From JAIQFL01 sp035295745 (GTDB lineage Bacteria; Acidobacteriota; Terriglobia; Bryobacterales; Bryobacteraceae), in contig DATGIL010000071.1 of assembly GCA_035295745.1 (NCBI GenBank), forward strand, positions 62,001-126,000: a stretch of 64,000 bases of DNA, written 5' to 3'. The translations under genes were made by a program, and so were the position numbers. Shown piece by piece: positions 53,519 to 62,104 of the stretch; positions within the stretch are counted from its first letter, which is position 1; each line of letters begins with the position of its first letter. A model generated the notes under the pieces. It did not search any database. It saw only the letters and a list, made by a program, of their open reading frames with translations, and was not told the origin of the DNA.

Positions 53519-56500
53519 CTAGAAGTGTAAGCGAAGGCCGAATTCCATCTGTCGGGGCGTGTTCGCCACGGTGGTGATACGGCCGAAGGTCGTAGGAGTC
53601 GTGAGGGTCAAGGTCGGATTGCCCATCGCCACGTGATTGAGCACGTTGGTGAACAATAAGCTGAAATCCGCGCCCACGCCTTCCTTCCAGAACTGTACGG
53701 TCTTGTTAACGGAAAGGTCGACGTTCCAGCGTGGCAATCCGCGCAAGGCAAATCCGGCGCAACTCTGGTCGAATCCGAGAATACACTTCCGGAATTCCTG
53801 CAGAACCGCGTTCGGATCGGAGAACATGTTGATGCCCTGCGGGTTGTTGGTGCCAACGCCGTTGGAGCCAGCCACGTTGTAGTTGGCATTGGTCCCGCCC
53901 GTGAACGGCCCGGTACCCTGCGCATTGGTGGTGAACGAAGTGGTCGCCGAGGAAGTAGTGCTGACTTCGCCGAATGCCTGACAGCCGGTGCAACCACCTT
54001 CGCTGTAACCGGGAACGATCGGCGCTCCGCTCTGCGCGGTGAAGAGCGGCGAGAAGGTCCAGCCGCCTAGCACCTTGCCCAGAGGGCCGTGCTGGTTGCG
54101 GAAGACCTTGGGAGAGTAGAACAGCGCCATATTGTAGAGGAACTTGTAGTCGTAGCTCTGCGGCCCGTAGTTATTCTGCATGTTGTAAACGTCGAGCGCA
54201 GTGTTCGAGCTGGTGGCCTGTGAAGTTGTACCCGTGCCGAGTGCGCGTCCCCAGGTGAAGTTGCTCGTTCCAGTGATGCCGTGGAAGTCACGGATGTGAT
54301 ACGAGACGAACAGCGCATTGTAGTTGCCGTAGCCGTTCGCCGAGTTCGAGATGTAAGTGTAGCCTTGGCTGGTGGTCTGGCCGGGGAGCGGCTGGCTGAT
54401 CAGGCTGCGGCCGAGAATCCAGGACGGAGCCTTGTACAGTGCGGTCCACAAGTCGGAGACTGCCGTGTTCCGGATGGCGGTGGTATTTTTAGCGATCACC
54501 GCGCTGGTGCAGTTGACGTAACCCTGGCAGTATGCGGAGTTGGCTCCGCCCAGAGCAGTCTCAAAGAACGGCTGCGCCGCCGCCGTGAAGGTATTGGTCA
54601 ACGTTCCCGATGCGGGAGTTGCGAAGTACGCTTGGGCGTATGCCGTCGCAAAGCTCTGGCCGCCCAGGGTGGTCATGTACGGCACGGCGTCCAGGTTGAG
54701 AGCTTCCAACTCGTTGCGGATGAGGCGGCCGACGTACCCGATTTCCAGGCTCATCGTGCGGCTCACCTGCCGTTGCAGGGTAACCGTGACGTTGTCGGTG
54801 CGCTCCGGACGATAGTGCGGATCGAGGAAGGTCACATCGCTCGCGCCGGCATTTCCGCCTACGCCGGGAAAGTACGGCTGCGACAGGGTCTGCGACACGT
54901 TCGGCAGCGGCACTGTGTTCCCGTCCACGCCGATTCGGAATACGGTGCTGGGGTCAACTCCGTTGTTCAGCAGGCACTGTCCGCCCTTGCTGACGCCGGG
55001 GCACGAAACCGCCTGCAACAAACCGGGCGGCAGCAGTGGAACCAGCAGCAGATTGACGCCATTCAGACGTCCAAAGATCCGGCCGTAACCGGCGCGGATG
55101 ACGGTCTTGTCATCGCCAAATAAGGTGCCCAGAAGCCCATGGGAATATTTCGGGCTCCACGCTACTGACACGCGCGGGCTGAGACCGCCATAGAACGGGT
55201 CGTAGGGGTATTTGGGGTGGCCGGCGATGTTGGGAGTCAGCGCGAATCCGAAGATCGGCTGATCCACCTGGCCCGCCAGAGCGGCGGCTTGACGCTGGGC
55301 AAGGTACTGAGCGGCGGGAACCTGATTCCCATTCTGATCCACCAGCGATACCTGCTTGCCGTTTGCCTCAACCGGGGGCATCTCGAGCTCGTAGCTGAGA
55401 CCATAATTTAACGTGACGGTCGGCTTGATATGCCAGGTATCGGACAAGTACACGTTATACGAAGGGATCACGCTCTGGTCGAACCCGGAGGTTCCGACCG
55501 GTTCCAGACTTAGATTCGAACCCGCACGGGTATAGACGACCTGCGACTGGGCGACCATGCCGGTAACATAGGAGAATAAGGTATTGAAGTTACTCTGCTG
55601 GTTCGACGGCACGGTTCCCGGGTACGCGAAATTCCCGAAGTTCGTGTTCGACGAAGTCACCTGGTAGACGATCTGGTTATTGATTCCCTGGCCGTTGTCG
55701 GTTCGTCCATGATAATCGAAGTTACGCTGGTACGAACCACCAAACTGAATCAGGTGGTTTCCCTTGATGTACGTAACGTCGTCCTTGAAGGTCTTGTCCT
55801 GGCCATCCCAGAACCGCTGGCGGACGTTTTGGGAATTGACATTGAAAGGAATCAACGCGTTCGTGCTCTCGCCGCCGATCTCCACCATGCCGCCGAGTCC
55901 GGCAACCTGAGGAACCGGGCCAGAAGCGCCCCACTGCCAGAAGTTGCGAGTGTAGTTGAAATTGAACGTGTTCGTCATGGTCGGCTTGATCGAACTGGTC
56001 AACCCGAAGGCCATGAATGAGGGAAGCTGCGGGCGCGCCGCCACCGGAGTCGCGTTGCCAAAGGTGTCTCCCGGCAGCACGCCGCCGATGTCCACCTGGT
56101 TGGTCGTCAGGTTCGTGATCTTGGTATAGCGATACGTCCCGAAGAAACGATTCTTGTCTCCGAAGTCATGGTCAACGCGAAGCACATAACTGTTCTGATT
56201 CAGAGGAGCGCGGATCGTAGTGAGATATCCCTGGGTGTTGTACTGATCGCCGGATGAATACAGCGGGTCGTTGGGTAGCGGCATTTCTTTCCAGATCGCC
56301 GCAATCGTGGGATTCAGGCCCAGTCCGCGGGGATCGCAGAGGCCCGTACCGCAGGAGGCGGGCTGGTAGGTGGTTCCGCCAACGGTGACCGGAGAGGGGT
56401 TCAAGTTATAGGCTTGAAATTTGCCGCTGGCGTCCGCGACTTGGATCACACCGGCACGCAACAGCGGTGAAGGAACCAGGCGCTCGTAGGTTCCTACGTT

Positions 56501-57523
56501 GGGGAAACGGCTGCCTTCATAATTCGCGAAGAAGTACGTTTTGCCGCCGAGAAGCTTGGGCAACAGGACGCCGCCCAGCGAACCGCCGAAGCGGCTGCGA
56601 TGATTCTTCGGTAGCGGAGTATAGGGGAGGCCGGCCGCAGGCGTATGGTCCGCCGTCCAGGTGTTCGCCGCGCCAATGTTCGTAGCGTAGTAGAAACCGT
56701 AGGCAGAACCGTGGTACTGGTTGGTTCCGCGCTTGGTCACCATTTGGATCTGACCACCGATCGATCCCGAGAAGTCGGCCGTCTGGTTGAAGGTCGATAC
56801 CTTGACTTCCTCAATGCTCTCGACGGAGGTCGGCACAATACCAGAGGGGCTGCCACCCGTCTGTGTACCACCCGTACCGGTAAAGTTCGTTACGTAGCTG
56901 GTATTGTTGCCAGCCATGTCGTCGGAATTATTTCCGCCATCAAGCATGAATACGTTCTGGTCCGAAAATGCACCCGCCGTCATGCCCGCCGGTGTCGTGC
57001 CGGGCTGCAGAGTTGCCAGCGTCGAGACGTCGCGGCCCATGTTCGGTAGCGACAACAGCGCTGCCTGGCTCAATGTGCTGCCGACTGTGGCATTGGTCGT
57101 CTGCAGGTCCGCGCCGACCGTCGCCGTCACTTCCACCGTGGTGGTGGTGGCGCCGACTTTCAGCGTGGCGTTGATCGTCATGGCGGTGCCCACGTCGACC
57201 TTTTGGGCATCCACCTTAAACGCGGTGAAGCCTTGTTTGCTGACCAGCACCGTGTAGACGCCTGGTGAGACGTTCACGAACACGTAGCGGCCTGCATCGT
57301 TAGATAAGGTCACCTGTGAACCGCCGGTGGCTGTGTCCGTCAATTTGACCTCAGCACCCGGGATCGCAGCTCCCTGTTCGTCCGCGACGAGGCCCGCAAT
57401 GCTGGCGGTGGAGGTGGCTTGTGACCAGGCAGGTGTAGAACTGAGGCACATCAGGATCCCCAGACAGACGACGAGCCCGAAGTATATGCGAGAACTCCCA
57501 AAACGAGTGAGCGAAAAGCCCAT
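53519..57523 (-). CDS. TonB-dependent receptor with carboxypeptidase-regulatory N-domain (receptor 2)
   Basis: 1,334 residues from ATG 57523 (MGFSLTRFGSS), preceded by GGAAGGGG at 7 bases; the ATG at 57556 lacks this. Signal peptide, Cna-B-like domain (ASIAGLVADEQGAAIPGAEV, GRYVFVNVSPGVYTVLVSKQ), plug and barrel, ending NTPRQMEFGLRLHF. It keeps the same landmarks as receptor 1 (VESIEEVKVSTFNQTADFSG, MVTKRGTNQYHGSAYGFYYA) and clearly arose by tandem duplication followed by divergence. TonB-coupled uptake across the outer membrane is expected; the ligand is unknown. No SusD-like partner is present, as is usual for this phylum. Confidence 0.95.
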   Translation of the reverse strand: MGFSLTRFGSSRIYFGLVVCLGILMCLSSTPAWSQATSTASIAGLVADEQGAAIPGAEVKLTDTATGGSQVTLSNDAGRYVFVNVSPGVYTVLVSKQGFTAFKVDAQKVDVGTAMTINATLKVGATTTTVEVTATVGADLQTTNATVGSTLSQAALLSLPNMGRDVSTLATLQPGTTPAGMTAGAFSDQNVFMLDGGNNSDDMAGNNTSYVTNFTGTGGTQTGGSPSGIVPTSVESIEEVKVSTFNQTADFSGSIGGQIQMVTKRGTNQYHGSAYGFYYATNIGAANTWTADHTPAAGLPYTPLPKNHRSRFGGSLGGVLLPKLLGGKTYFFANYEGSRFPNVGTYERLVPSPLLRAGVIQVADASGKFQAYNLNPSPVTVGGTTYQPASCGTGLCDPRGLGLNPTIAAIWKEMPLPNDPLYSSGDQYNTQGYLTTIRAPLNQNSYVLRVDHDFGDKNRFFGTYRYTKITNLTTNQVDIGGVLPGDTFGNATPVAARPQLPSFMAFGLTSSIKPTMTNTFNFNYTRNFWQWGASGPVPQVAGLGGMVEIGGESTNALIPFNVNSQNVRQRFWDGQDKTFKDDVTYIKGNHLIQFGGSYQRNFDYHGRTDNGQGINNQIVYQVTSSNTNFGNFAYPGTVPSNQQSNFNTLFSYVTGMVAQSQVVYTRAGSNLSLEPVGTSGFDQSVIPSYNVYLSDTWHIKPTVTLNYGLSYELEMPPVEANGKQVSLVDQNGNQVPAAQYLAQRQAAALAGQVDQPIFGFALTPNIAGHPKYPYDPFYGGLSPRVSVAWSPKYSHGLLGTLFGDDKTVIRAGYGRIFGRLNGVNLLLVPLLPPGLLQAVSCPGVSKGGQCLLNNGVDPSTVFRIGVDGNTVPLPNVSQTLSQPYFPGVGGNAGASDVTFLDPHYRPERTDNVTVTLQRQVSRTMSLEIGYVGRLIRNELEALNLDAVPYMTTLGGQSFATAYAQAYFATPASGTLTNTFTAAAQPFFETALGGANSAYCQGYVNCTSAVIAKNTTAIRNTAVSDLWTALYKAPSWILGRSLISQPLPGQTTSQGYTYISNSANGYGNYNALFVSYHIRDFHGITGTSNFTWGRALGTGTTSQATSSNTALDVYNMQNNYGPQSYDYKFLYNMALFYSPKVFRNQHGPLGKVLGGWTFSPLFTAQSGAPIVPGYSEGGCTGCQAFGEVSTTSSATTSFTTNAQGTGPFTGGTNANYNVAGSNGVGTNNPQGINMFSDPNAVLQEFRKCILGFDQSCAGFALRGLPRWNVDLSVNKTVQFWKEGVGADFSLLFTNVLNHVAMGNPTLTLTTPTTFGRITTVANTPRQMEFGLRLHF

Positions 57524-57773
57524 TGTGTATCCCCTTCCTAAAGCGTTGTTTCCCAAATGCGAAATGCGTTTAACCTCTAACTCTGATGCCGTTCGTAGTG
57601 ACGGTTTATGATGCCGGGGTTTGGCTCCGAATGGACCCGGACACGACCGGGTGTCGGGGCAAAACCAGAAGGAGGAATGATGGAAAATACCACCTTGCGA
57701 ACCCTCCCACGAGTACTAAAAGCTGCCCGCTACCCGAAGTTTAACGAGATGAGAACAAACAGGATATTGGGAG

Positions 57774-57802
57774 ATTGTAGATGCTGCGCTTCCCGTTGTC
57801 AA
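57774..57802 (-). promoter_or_regulatory. Sigma-70-type promoter of receptor 2
   Basis: Minus strand TTGACA (57802-57797), 17-base spacer, TACAAT (57779-57774). The predicted leader to ATG 57523 is about 245 bases, long enough to carry leader regulation, but no known riboswitch was recognised in it. Confidence 0.78.
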
Positions 57803-57905
57803 GCGACCCAACGAGAGTTTTGAGTTGTGTCATTTTACAACGAGTATCTTGACTGAAGAGGCTCTGAAGTTATACGGAATTGAGAATTTTGGGGCTATGA
57901 TTTTC

Positions 57906-57937
57906 CATTGTTAATAGCGCGGGAAAGCATTGTTAAT
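57906..57937. promoter_or_regulatory. Direct repeat of CATTGTTAAT upstream of the receptor 2 promoter
   Basis: Two exact copies of CATTGTTAAT at 57906-57915 and 57928-57937, 22 bases apart start to start (about two helical turns), in a locally AT-rich patch about 105-135 bases upstream of the -35 box. Possible activator site; inference only. Confidence 0.35.
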
Positions 57938-57963
57938 GGCCGCAAAAACGCACCTTCCGAAAA

Positions 57964-59904
57964 TCAGAAGTGTCCGGCGATTGCATTCAGCAATTGCTGC
58001 GCGTTTCCATATTGTGGGTCGTTTGGTGGAATCTTCACCAGAATCTCGCGCGCCTCCCGATACTCGCGCTGCTGCGCATGCGCATATGCCAGAAAATATT
58101 GTGCAGGCATATCGGGTTCGAGCTTGAGACTGTTTTCGAGTGCGCGGATCGCGGACACCGAATCCCCCGTCAGCAAATAGAACTTGCCCGCTCCCAACTG
58201 CGAGGCGGGGTCGTCGGAATTCAACTCGGCGCGTGCACGAAAAGCCTGCTGAGCGCGCGCCATGCGCTCGGCATCGATACCAGAAAGTGTCGGCACATTC
58301 AGCGTGACTAATGTCACGCCGGCATTGAGACGAACGGTCGCCACCGGATCGGCGAGTCCGCGCACCAGCAGATTGACTGCGGCATCGCGACTAGACGGGC
58401 TAGGACTAATTCGCAACATCGCAATCGCCCGCACCAGTGGTTCCGAATCGGCGGCGGCCTGTGCGAGCGCGGGATAGCTTCGCGGATCGTTTGGGAAACG
58501 GCTCAAGTAGCCGGCAGCATTTCCGCGTACCAAAGCTCCCTCCGCGGGGCGCTTGAGAATCTCCAGGAGTTTGGGAATCGCGGCCGGATCCCCGCCACGT
58601 GCCATCGCAAAGGCGTCCGCTCGCCGGATGAGCTTCTCGCGGGCATTGTCGCCGTACCACGCCTTCATCTGCTTCAGCGACCATGCCGCATCGCGATCGG
58701 TGTGACAGACATTGCAGGCATTCGGAATGCTGTGCTTCATGGTGTTTTCGGGAACCGGAATGCTCATCGAATGGTCGCGGATCGCTGCCTTGATGCTCAG
58801 AACGGTTCGCGGCATGTGGCATTCGACGCAAGAGCTTCCCGTGCTGTTTACGGCGTGATGGGAATGCGCCGTCACAGCCTTGCCGATAGCTTCATGACAG
58901 CGCGCGCACAGGGCATTCGCATCCGGACGCAACTGAGGATTCTTCTCTATCTCAGTCTCGTGGGCAGTAACATGGCAGCTCACGCATGTGACCCCGCCCT
59001 GGAGGTAACACTCACTCTGCCAGAGTCCGAGAGCGTCATTGGAAAACCGCCGGGTGCGTCCGTCCGGCCAGTACGCCGGGTCTTTATCCACCGGCTGGTT
59101 ATATTCCAATACCGGCATGAAGTAGTCGTAGTAATCCGAACCTGCGGTGTACCCCTGGATTTCGATATCGCGGAACGAATGGCATTGGGCGCAAACCCCA
59201 GTATTGCGTGCCGGCGAGAGGCGAGTCTGGAGCACGATATCACGAACGGCACCGGGGGGCTTCAAGGCGCTCGAGTAATGCGCCACGTGCTCACTGCCCG
59301 GTCCATGACAGCGCTCGCAATTGGTCCCGAAGTCGAGCCACGCTGTCTTGTACTGGTTCGTGGCCGCGTCGAAGTTCTTTTCCTCCTGGCTGACATGGCA
59401 CGAGTAGCAGTTCTTGTTCCAGACCTGCACCATCACTTCGCTGGTTTCGTCGGGATCGCCGATATCGAAATTGTGGAACCACGCCTTCCGGAGGACGTCC
59501 CAGCTTGGCGGCAGAACAATAATGCGGCCGCTGGGGAGTGTCGTCAGGTAGTGTTGAATGCGCCGGTTGCCCAACGTGTAGTCGACGCGATGTTCCTGCT
59601 CGGTCCCCGTCAGATAAGCTTCCGAAATGTAGTAGACACCGTTCCGTTCCCGCAGGCGGTAGTTTCCCCCGCGGAGCTTGATCTGGCCGCGCGTGAAGTC
59701 GCCTTTGACGCTTGATGCCGTGGCTGGCTGGACCATTTTGCTGTGCCGCGACTGCGACCAGCGGTGCTCCTGCTCCACATGACACCGGGCGCAGGCGGCG
59801 GCGCCCACATAACCTGCACCGCTCTCGGCGGCAGCCGCCAATCCGGCGGCAGTCAGCACGATTGCCGCTACAGTCCGCGCAACCATAGTCGGTCTATATA
59901 TCAT
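57964..59904 (-). CDS. Octaheme c-type cytochrome with HEAT/TPR-like C-terminal part
   Basis: 646 residues with a signal peptide (ARTVAAIVLTAAGLAAAAE). Eight CxxCH heme motifs: CARCH, CYSCH, CERCH, CAQCH, CVSCH, CARCH, CVECH and CNVCH, all in the first about 400 residues. The rest is a HEAT-like region (RGNAAGYLSRFPNDPRSYPA) and a TPR-like end (QYFLAYAHAQQREYREARE). This architecture fits the cytochrome c552/DmsE-like periplasmic electron carriers found next to TPR parts in Acidobacteria and Planctomycetes. Redox partner unknown. It follows the sigma-54 activator by 27 bases and is probably co-transcribed with it. An ATG at 59886 is an alternative start. Confidence 0.9.
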   Translation of the reverse strand: MIYRPTMVARTVAAIVLTAAGLAAAAESGAGYVGAAACARCHVEQEHRWSQSRHSKMVQPATASSVKGDFTRGQIKLRGGNYRLRERNGVYYISEAYLTGTEQEHRVDYTLGNRRIQHYLTTLPSGRIIVLPPSWDVLRKAWFHNFDIGDPDETSEVMVQVWNKNCYSCHVSQEEKNFDAATNQYKTAWLDFGTNCERCHGPGSEHVAHYSSALKPPGAVRDIVLQTRLSPARNTGVCAQCHSFRDIEIQGYTAGSDYYDYFMPVLEYNQPVDKDPAYWPDGRTRRFSNDALGLWQSECYLQGGVTCVSCHVTAHETEIEKNPQLRPDANALCARCHEAIGKAVTAHSHHAVNSTGSSCVECHMPRTVLSIKAAIRDHSMSIPVPENTMKHSIPNACNVCHTDRDAAWSLKQMKAWYGDNAREKLIRRADAFAMARGGDPAAIPKLLEILKRPAEGALVRGNAAGYLSRFPNDPRSYPALAQAAADSEPLVRAIAMLRISPSPSSRDAAVNLLVRGLADPVATVRLNAGVTLVTLNVPTLSGIDAERMARAQQAFRARAELNSDDPASQLGAGKFYLLTGDSVSAIRALENSLKLEPDMPAQYFLAYAHAQQREYREAREILVKIPPNDPQYGNAQQLLNAIAGHF

Positions 59905-59931
59905 GGTGGCGTTTCCGGCCGCAACCGAAGC

Positions 59932-61305
59932 TCAATTGCAGGCCGCCTGATCGAGGCTCCGCATTTTCGCGGAAAGGGTCGTCCGTTTGAGACGCAGCAT
60001 TCCTGCCGCCGCCTTCTTATTACCGCCCGTCTTGCGCAGCGCCTGCTCGAGGATGCTACGCTCGATGATCGCTAGAGTCTGCTCGTAGTCCAATCCGTCA
60101 TCCGGAACGGAGACAACGGGTGTCTCTGCCGATAACATCGGCGCAGGCGGCACCGCACCCGGCGTTGGAAAGTCCGTGGGCAGCAGGGTGCTGCGCTCTC
60201 CACTCAGTGCAATCGCCATCTCGACCGAATTTTCGAGCTGGCGCACATTTCCTGGCCACGAAAAGGAGCACAACAGGTGGATCGCTTCGTCGCTCAGCAA
60301 TTTGAGCGGAATCTGCTCCAGACGGCAAATCTTCTCTGCGAAATAGCGGGCGAGCATGGGGATGTCGATGGTTCGCTCTCGCAAAGCCGGCATGTGAATC
60401 GGCACCACATTCAAGCGGTAGTAGAGATCCTCGCGGAAGCGACCTTCCGAGACGCGCCGCGCCAGATTGCAGTTCGTCGCCGCCACCACGCGGATGTCCA
60501 CGTGAATGGTCTCAGAACTCCCCAGCCGCTGGAACTCCCGTTCCTGCAATACGCGCAGCAGCTTGGCTTGCAAGTCCATCGGCAAATCGCCGATCTCGTC
60601 CAGGAATAAGGTGCCTTTGTGGGCCTGTTCGAATCGTCCGGCGCGGTTCTGCACGGCTCCGGTAAAGGCGCCTCGAACATGGCCGAACAGTTCGGCTTCG
60701 AGCAGGTTCTCAGGCAGAGCGCTGCAATTCACGGCGACCCAGGGCCCCTTCCGCCGCGGACTTGACAGGTGCAGCGCGCGTGCGGCCACTTCCTTGCCGG
60801 TACCAGTCTCCCCGGTAATCAGAACCGTGGCGCGGCGGGCACCCACCAATCGGATAACATGGCTAACCTGCCGCATTTCGGGGCTCCGCCCGACCAGCAA
60901 CCGCTCCCATTCCTCCAGCGGTGCGGACTCGACTGAAGTGGACATCGAGGCACTTTTGCGAGAGTCGATTGTCTGGAGAATGCGGGCAAACAGATCATCG
61001 GCCGCCGTCAGAGTCGGGTACGCTCCAAAACGCGACAACTGGGCGCTCGAAAGGAGATCTTGACTGTCGCGGATAAAAATCGGCAGGTGCGAAGAATACG
61101 GTTCTACATTCTTCAGGAGATCGCCCGGAGCCCAACCCAAGGCTGGTAGATTCAAGACGAGCGCGTCATAGCGGTTGCGGGATAGCTCCTCCAGAGCCCA
61201 ATCGGGGGTCCGGGAATCAATCGACCAGCCTGCGGGCGGTGCGCGGACATCTGCCAGATGGTGCGATTGAATTGAGGTAATCCACAACACTCTTTTGGTG
61301 TCCAT
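59932..61305 (-). CDS. Sigma-54-dependent transcriptional activator with degenerate receiver domain
   Basis: 457 residues from ATG 61305 (MDTKRVLWITS); an ATG at 61323 is possible. N-terminal receiver-like domain (about 1-110), where the usual phosphoacceptor Asp position reads ALVLNLPALG, so Asn replaces Asp. The AAA+ domain is complete: GETGTGKEVAARALH (Walker A), GAFTGA (sigma-54 contact), GTLFLDEIGDLPMDLQ (Walker B), and SEGRFREDLYYRLNVVPI. A Fis-type helix-turn-helix ends it (LEQALRKTGGNKKAAAGML). It drives sigma-54 promoters; with no Asp it is probably not controlled by phosphorylation. It is divergent from the flagellar genes and just upstream of the octaheme cytochrome gene. Confidence 0.92.
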   Translation of the reverse strand: MDTKRVLWITSIQSHHLADVRAPPAGWSIDSRTPDWALEELSRNRYDALVLNLPALGWAPGDLLKNVEPYSSHLPIFIRDSQDLLSSAQLSRFGAYPTLTAADDLFARILQTIDSRKSASMSTSVESAPLEEWERLLVGRSPEMRQVSHVIRLVGARRATVLITGETGTGKEVAARALHLSSPRRKGPWVAVNCSALPENLLEAELFGHVRGAFTGAVQNRAGRFEQAHKGTLFLDEIGDLPMDLQAKLLRVLQEREFQRLGSSETIHVDIRVVAATNCNLARRVSEGRFREDLYYRLNVVPIHMPALRERTIDIPMLARYFAEKICRLEQIPLKLLSDEAIHLLCSFSWPGNVRQLENSVEMAIALSGERSTLLPTDFPTPGAVPPAPMLSAETPVVSVPDDGLDYEQTLAIIERSILEQALRKTGGNKKAAAGMLRLKRTTLSAKMRSLDQAACN

Positions 61306-61380
61306 GGCGATCACAAGAAGCAATCGACAGAAGCCTCGAAAACTTTAGCAAGAAATCGAAAAAGATTCTCCTGAAACCGC

Positions 61381-61408
61381 TAATGAATCCGGGACTACCC
61401 GCCGATAT
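61381..61408 (+). promoter_or_regulatory. FliA (sigma-28)-type promoter of the flgM-flgK-flgL operon
   Basis: TAATGAAT (61381-61388), 12 bases, GCCGATAT (61401-61408), compared with the consensus TAAAGTTT-N11-GCCGATAA. It lies about 30 bases upstream of flgM, a gene normally under FliA control. Confidence 0.68.
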
Positions 61409-61438
61409 GACATTTAGCCAAGATCGGCGGAGTGCAGT

Positions 61439-61744
61439 ATGAGAATCTACGACGTAAACCTGACAGGCGCCTCGGCGGCTGAATCCGGGCGCGCACAGGC
61501 GACCCAGCAGACGGACCGCGCGGCCAGTGCCCGTGGTGGCGGCGCAAACGCCTACGGGAGCAGTGATCGTGTGGAGTTTTCGAGTACTTTAGGACGATTG
61601 TCCCAAGCCATGACGGCGGACTCCTCCGCGCGTACCAACCGGGTACAGGCATTGGCTGCCCAATACCAGAGCGGTAGTTATCGGCCAGATTCTCTGTCCA
61701 CCAGCAAGGGGATGGTCGCCGACGCATTGGCGGGCGGTCAATAA
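61439..61744 (+). CDS. flgM: Anti-sigma-28 factor FlgM
   Basis: 101 residues. The N-terminal half is low-complexity (Ala, Gly, Ser, Arg) and the C-terminal half fits FlgM (DRVEFSSTLGRLSQAMTADS, ARTNRVQALAAQYQSGSYRP, then the ending ADALAGG), including the sigma-binding helices. FlgM holds FliA until the hook is complete, then leaves by the flagellar secretion channel. It opens a tight operon: the next start shares a base with its stop (TAATG). Confidence 0.88.
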   Translation: MRIYDVNLTGASAAESGRAQATQQTDRAASARGGGANAYGSSDRVEFSSTLGRLSQAMTADSSARTNRVQALAAQYQSGSYRPDSLSTSKGMVADALAGGQ

Positions 61745-62100
61745 TGTCCGAACGCGCCAGTGAACGGATTCGGGACGCCCTCCACTTCGTCGAACAGGCG
61801 TGCAGTCTGCTGGCGAGGCCTTCGGTAGAGGCGTTGGATCGCTGCACCGGGGTGCTGGAAACCGCCTGCTCCATTCTGGCGGATTGTGCGGCGCGGGAGG
61901 TCGTAGCAGCGCGGCGTGTGGAAGTGCTGCCGGAGGTCCGTCGGCTGCAAGAACGAGTGCAGGACGCTTCGCGGCTCCTGCAGACGGCGCGGCAATACCA
62001 TACGCAGTGGAGCCAGGCATGGGCAGTGGTGTCGTCGGGCTATGCTCCGGGAGGCGCACCCACTCCAGTCAGGCGCAGTCTAATGAGTTTGACGGGATGA
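61744..62100 (+). CDS. FlgN-like flagellar export chaperone (tentative)
   Basis: 118 residues, almost entirely helical, with heptad-like Leu/Ala/Val patterns (IRDALHFVEQACSLLARPSV, RRLQERVQDASRLLQTARQY). No motif is diagnostic, but size, helix content and position between flgM and flgK are those of FlgN, the export chaperone for FlgK and FlgL. Function by position is inference. It overlaps flgM by one base and ends 4 bases before flgK. Confidence 0.6.
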   Translation: MSERASERIRDALHFVEQACSLLARPSVEALDRCTGVLETACSILADCAAREVVAARRVEVLPEVRRLQERVQDASRLLQTARQYHTQWSQAWAVVSSGYAPGGAPTPVRRSLMSLTG

Positions 62101-62104
62101 CCGG

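Noticed and set aside
57608..57823. Small plus-strand gene upstream of receptor 2
   Set aside because: It lies across the receptor 2 promoter and leader and has no recognisable product; more likely a chance frame.
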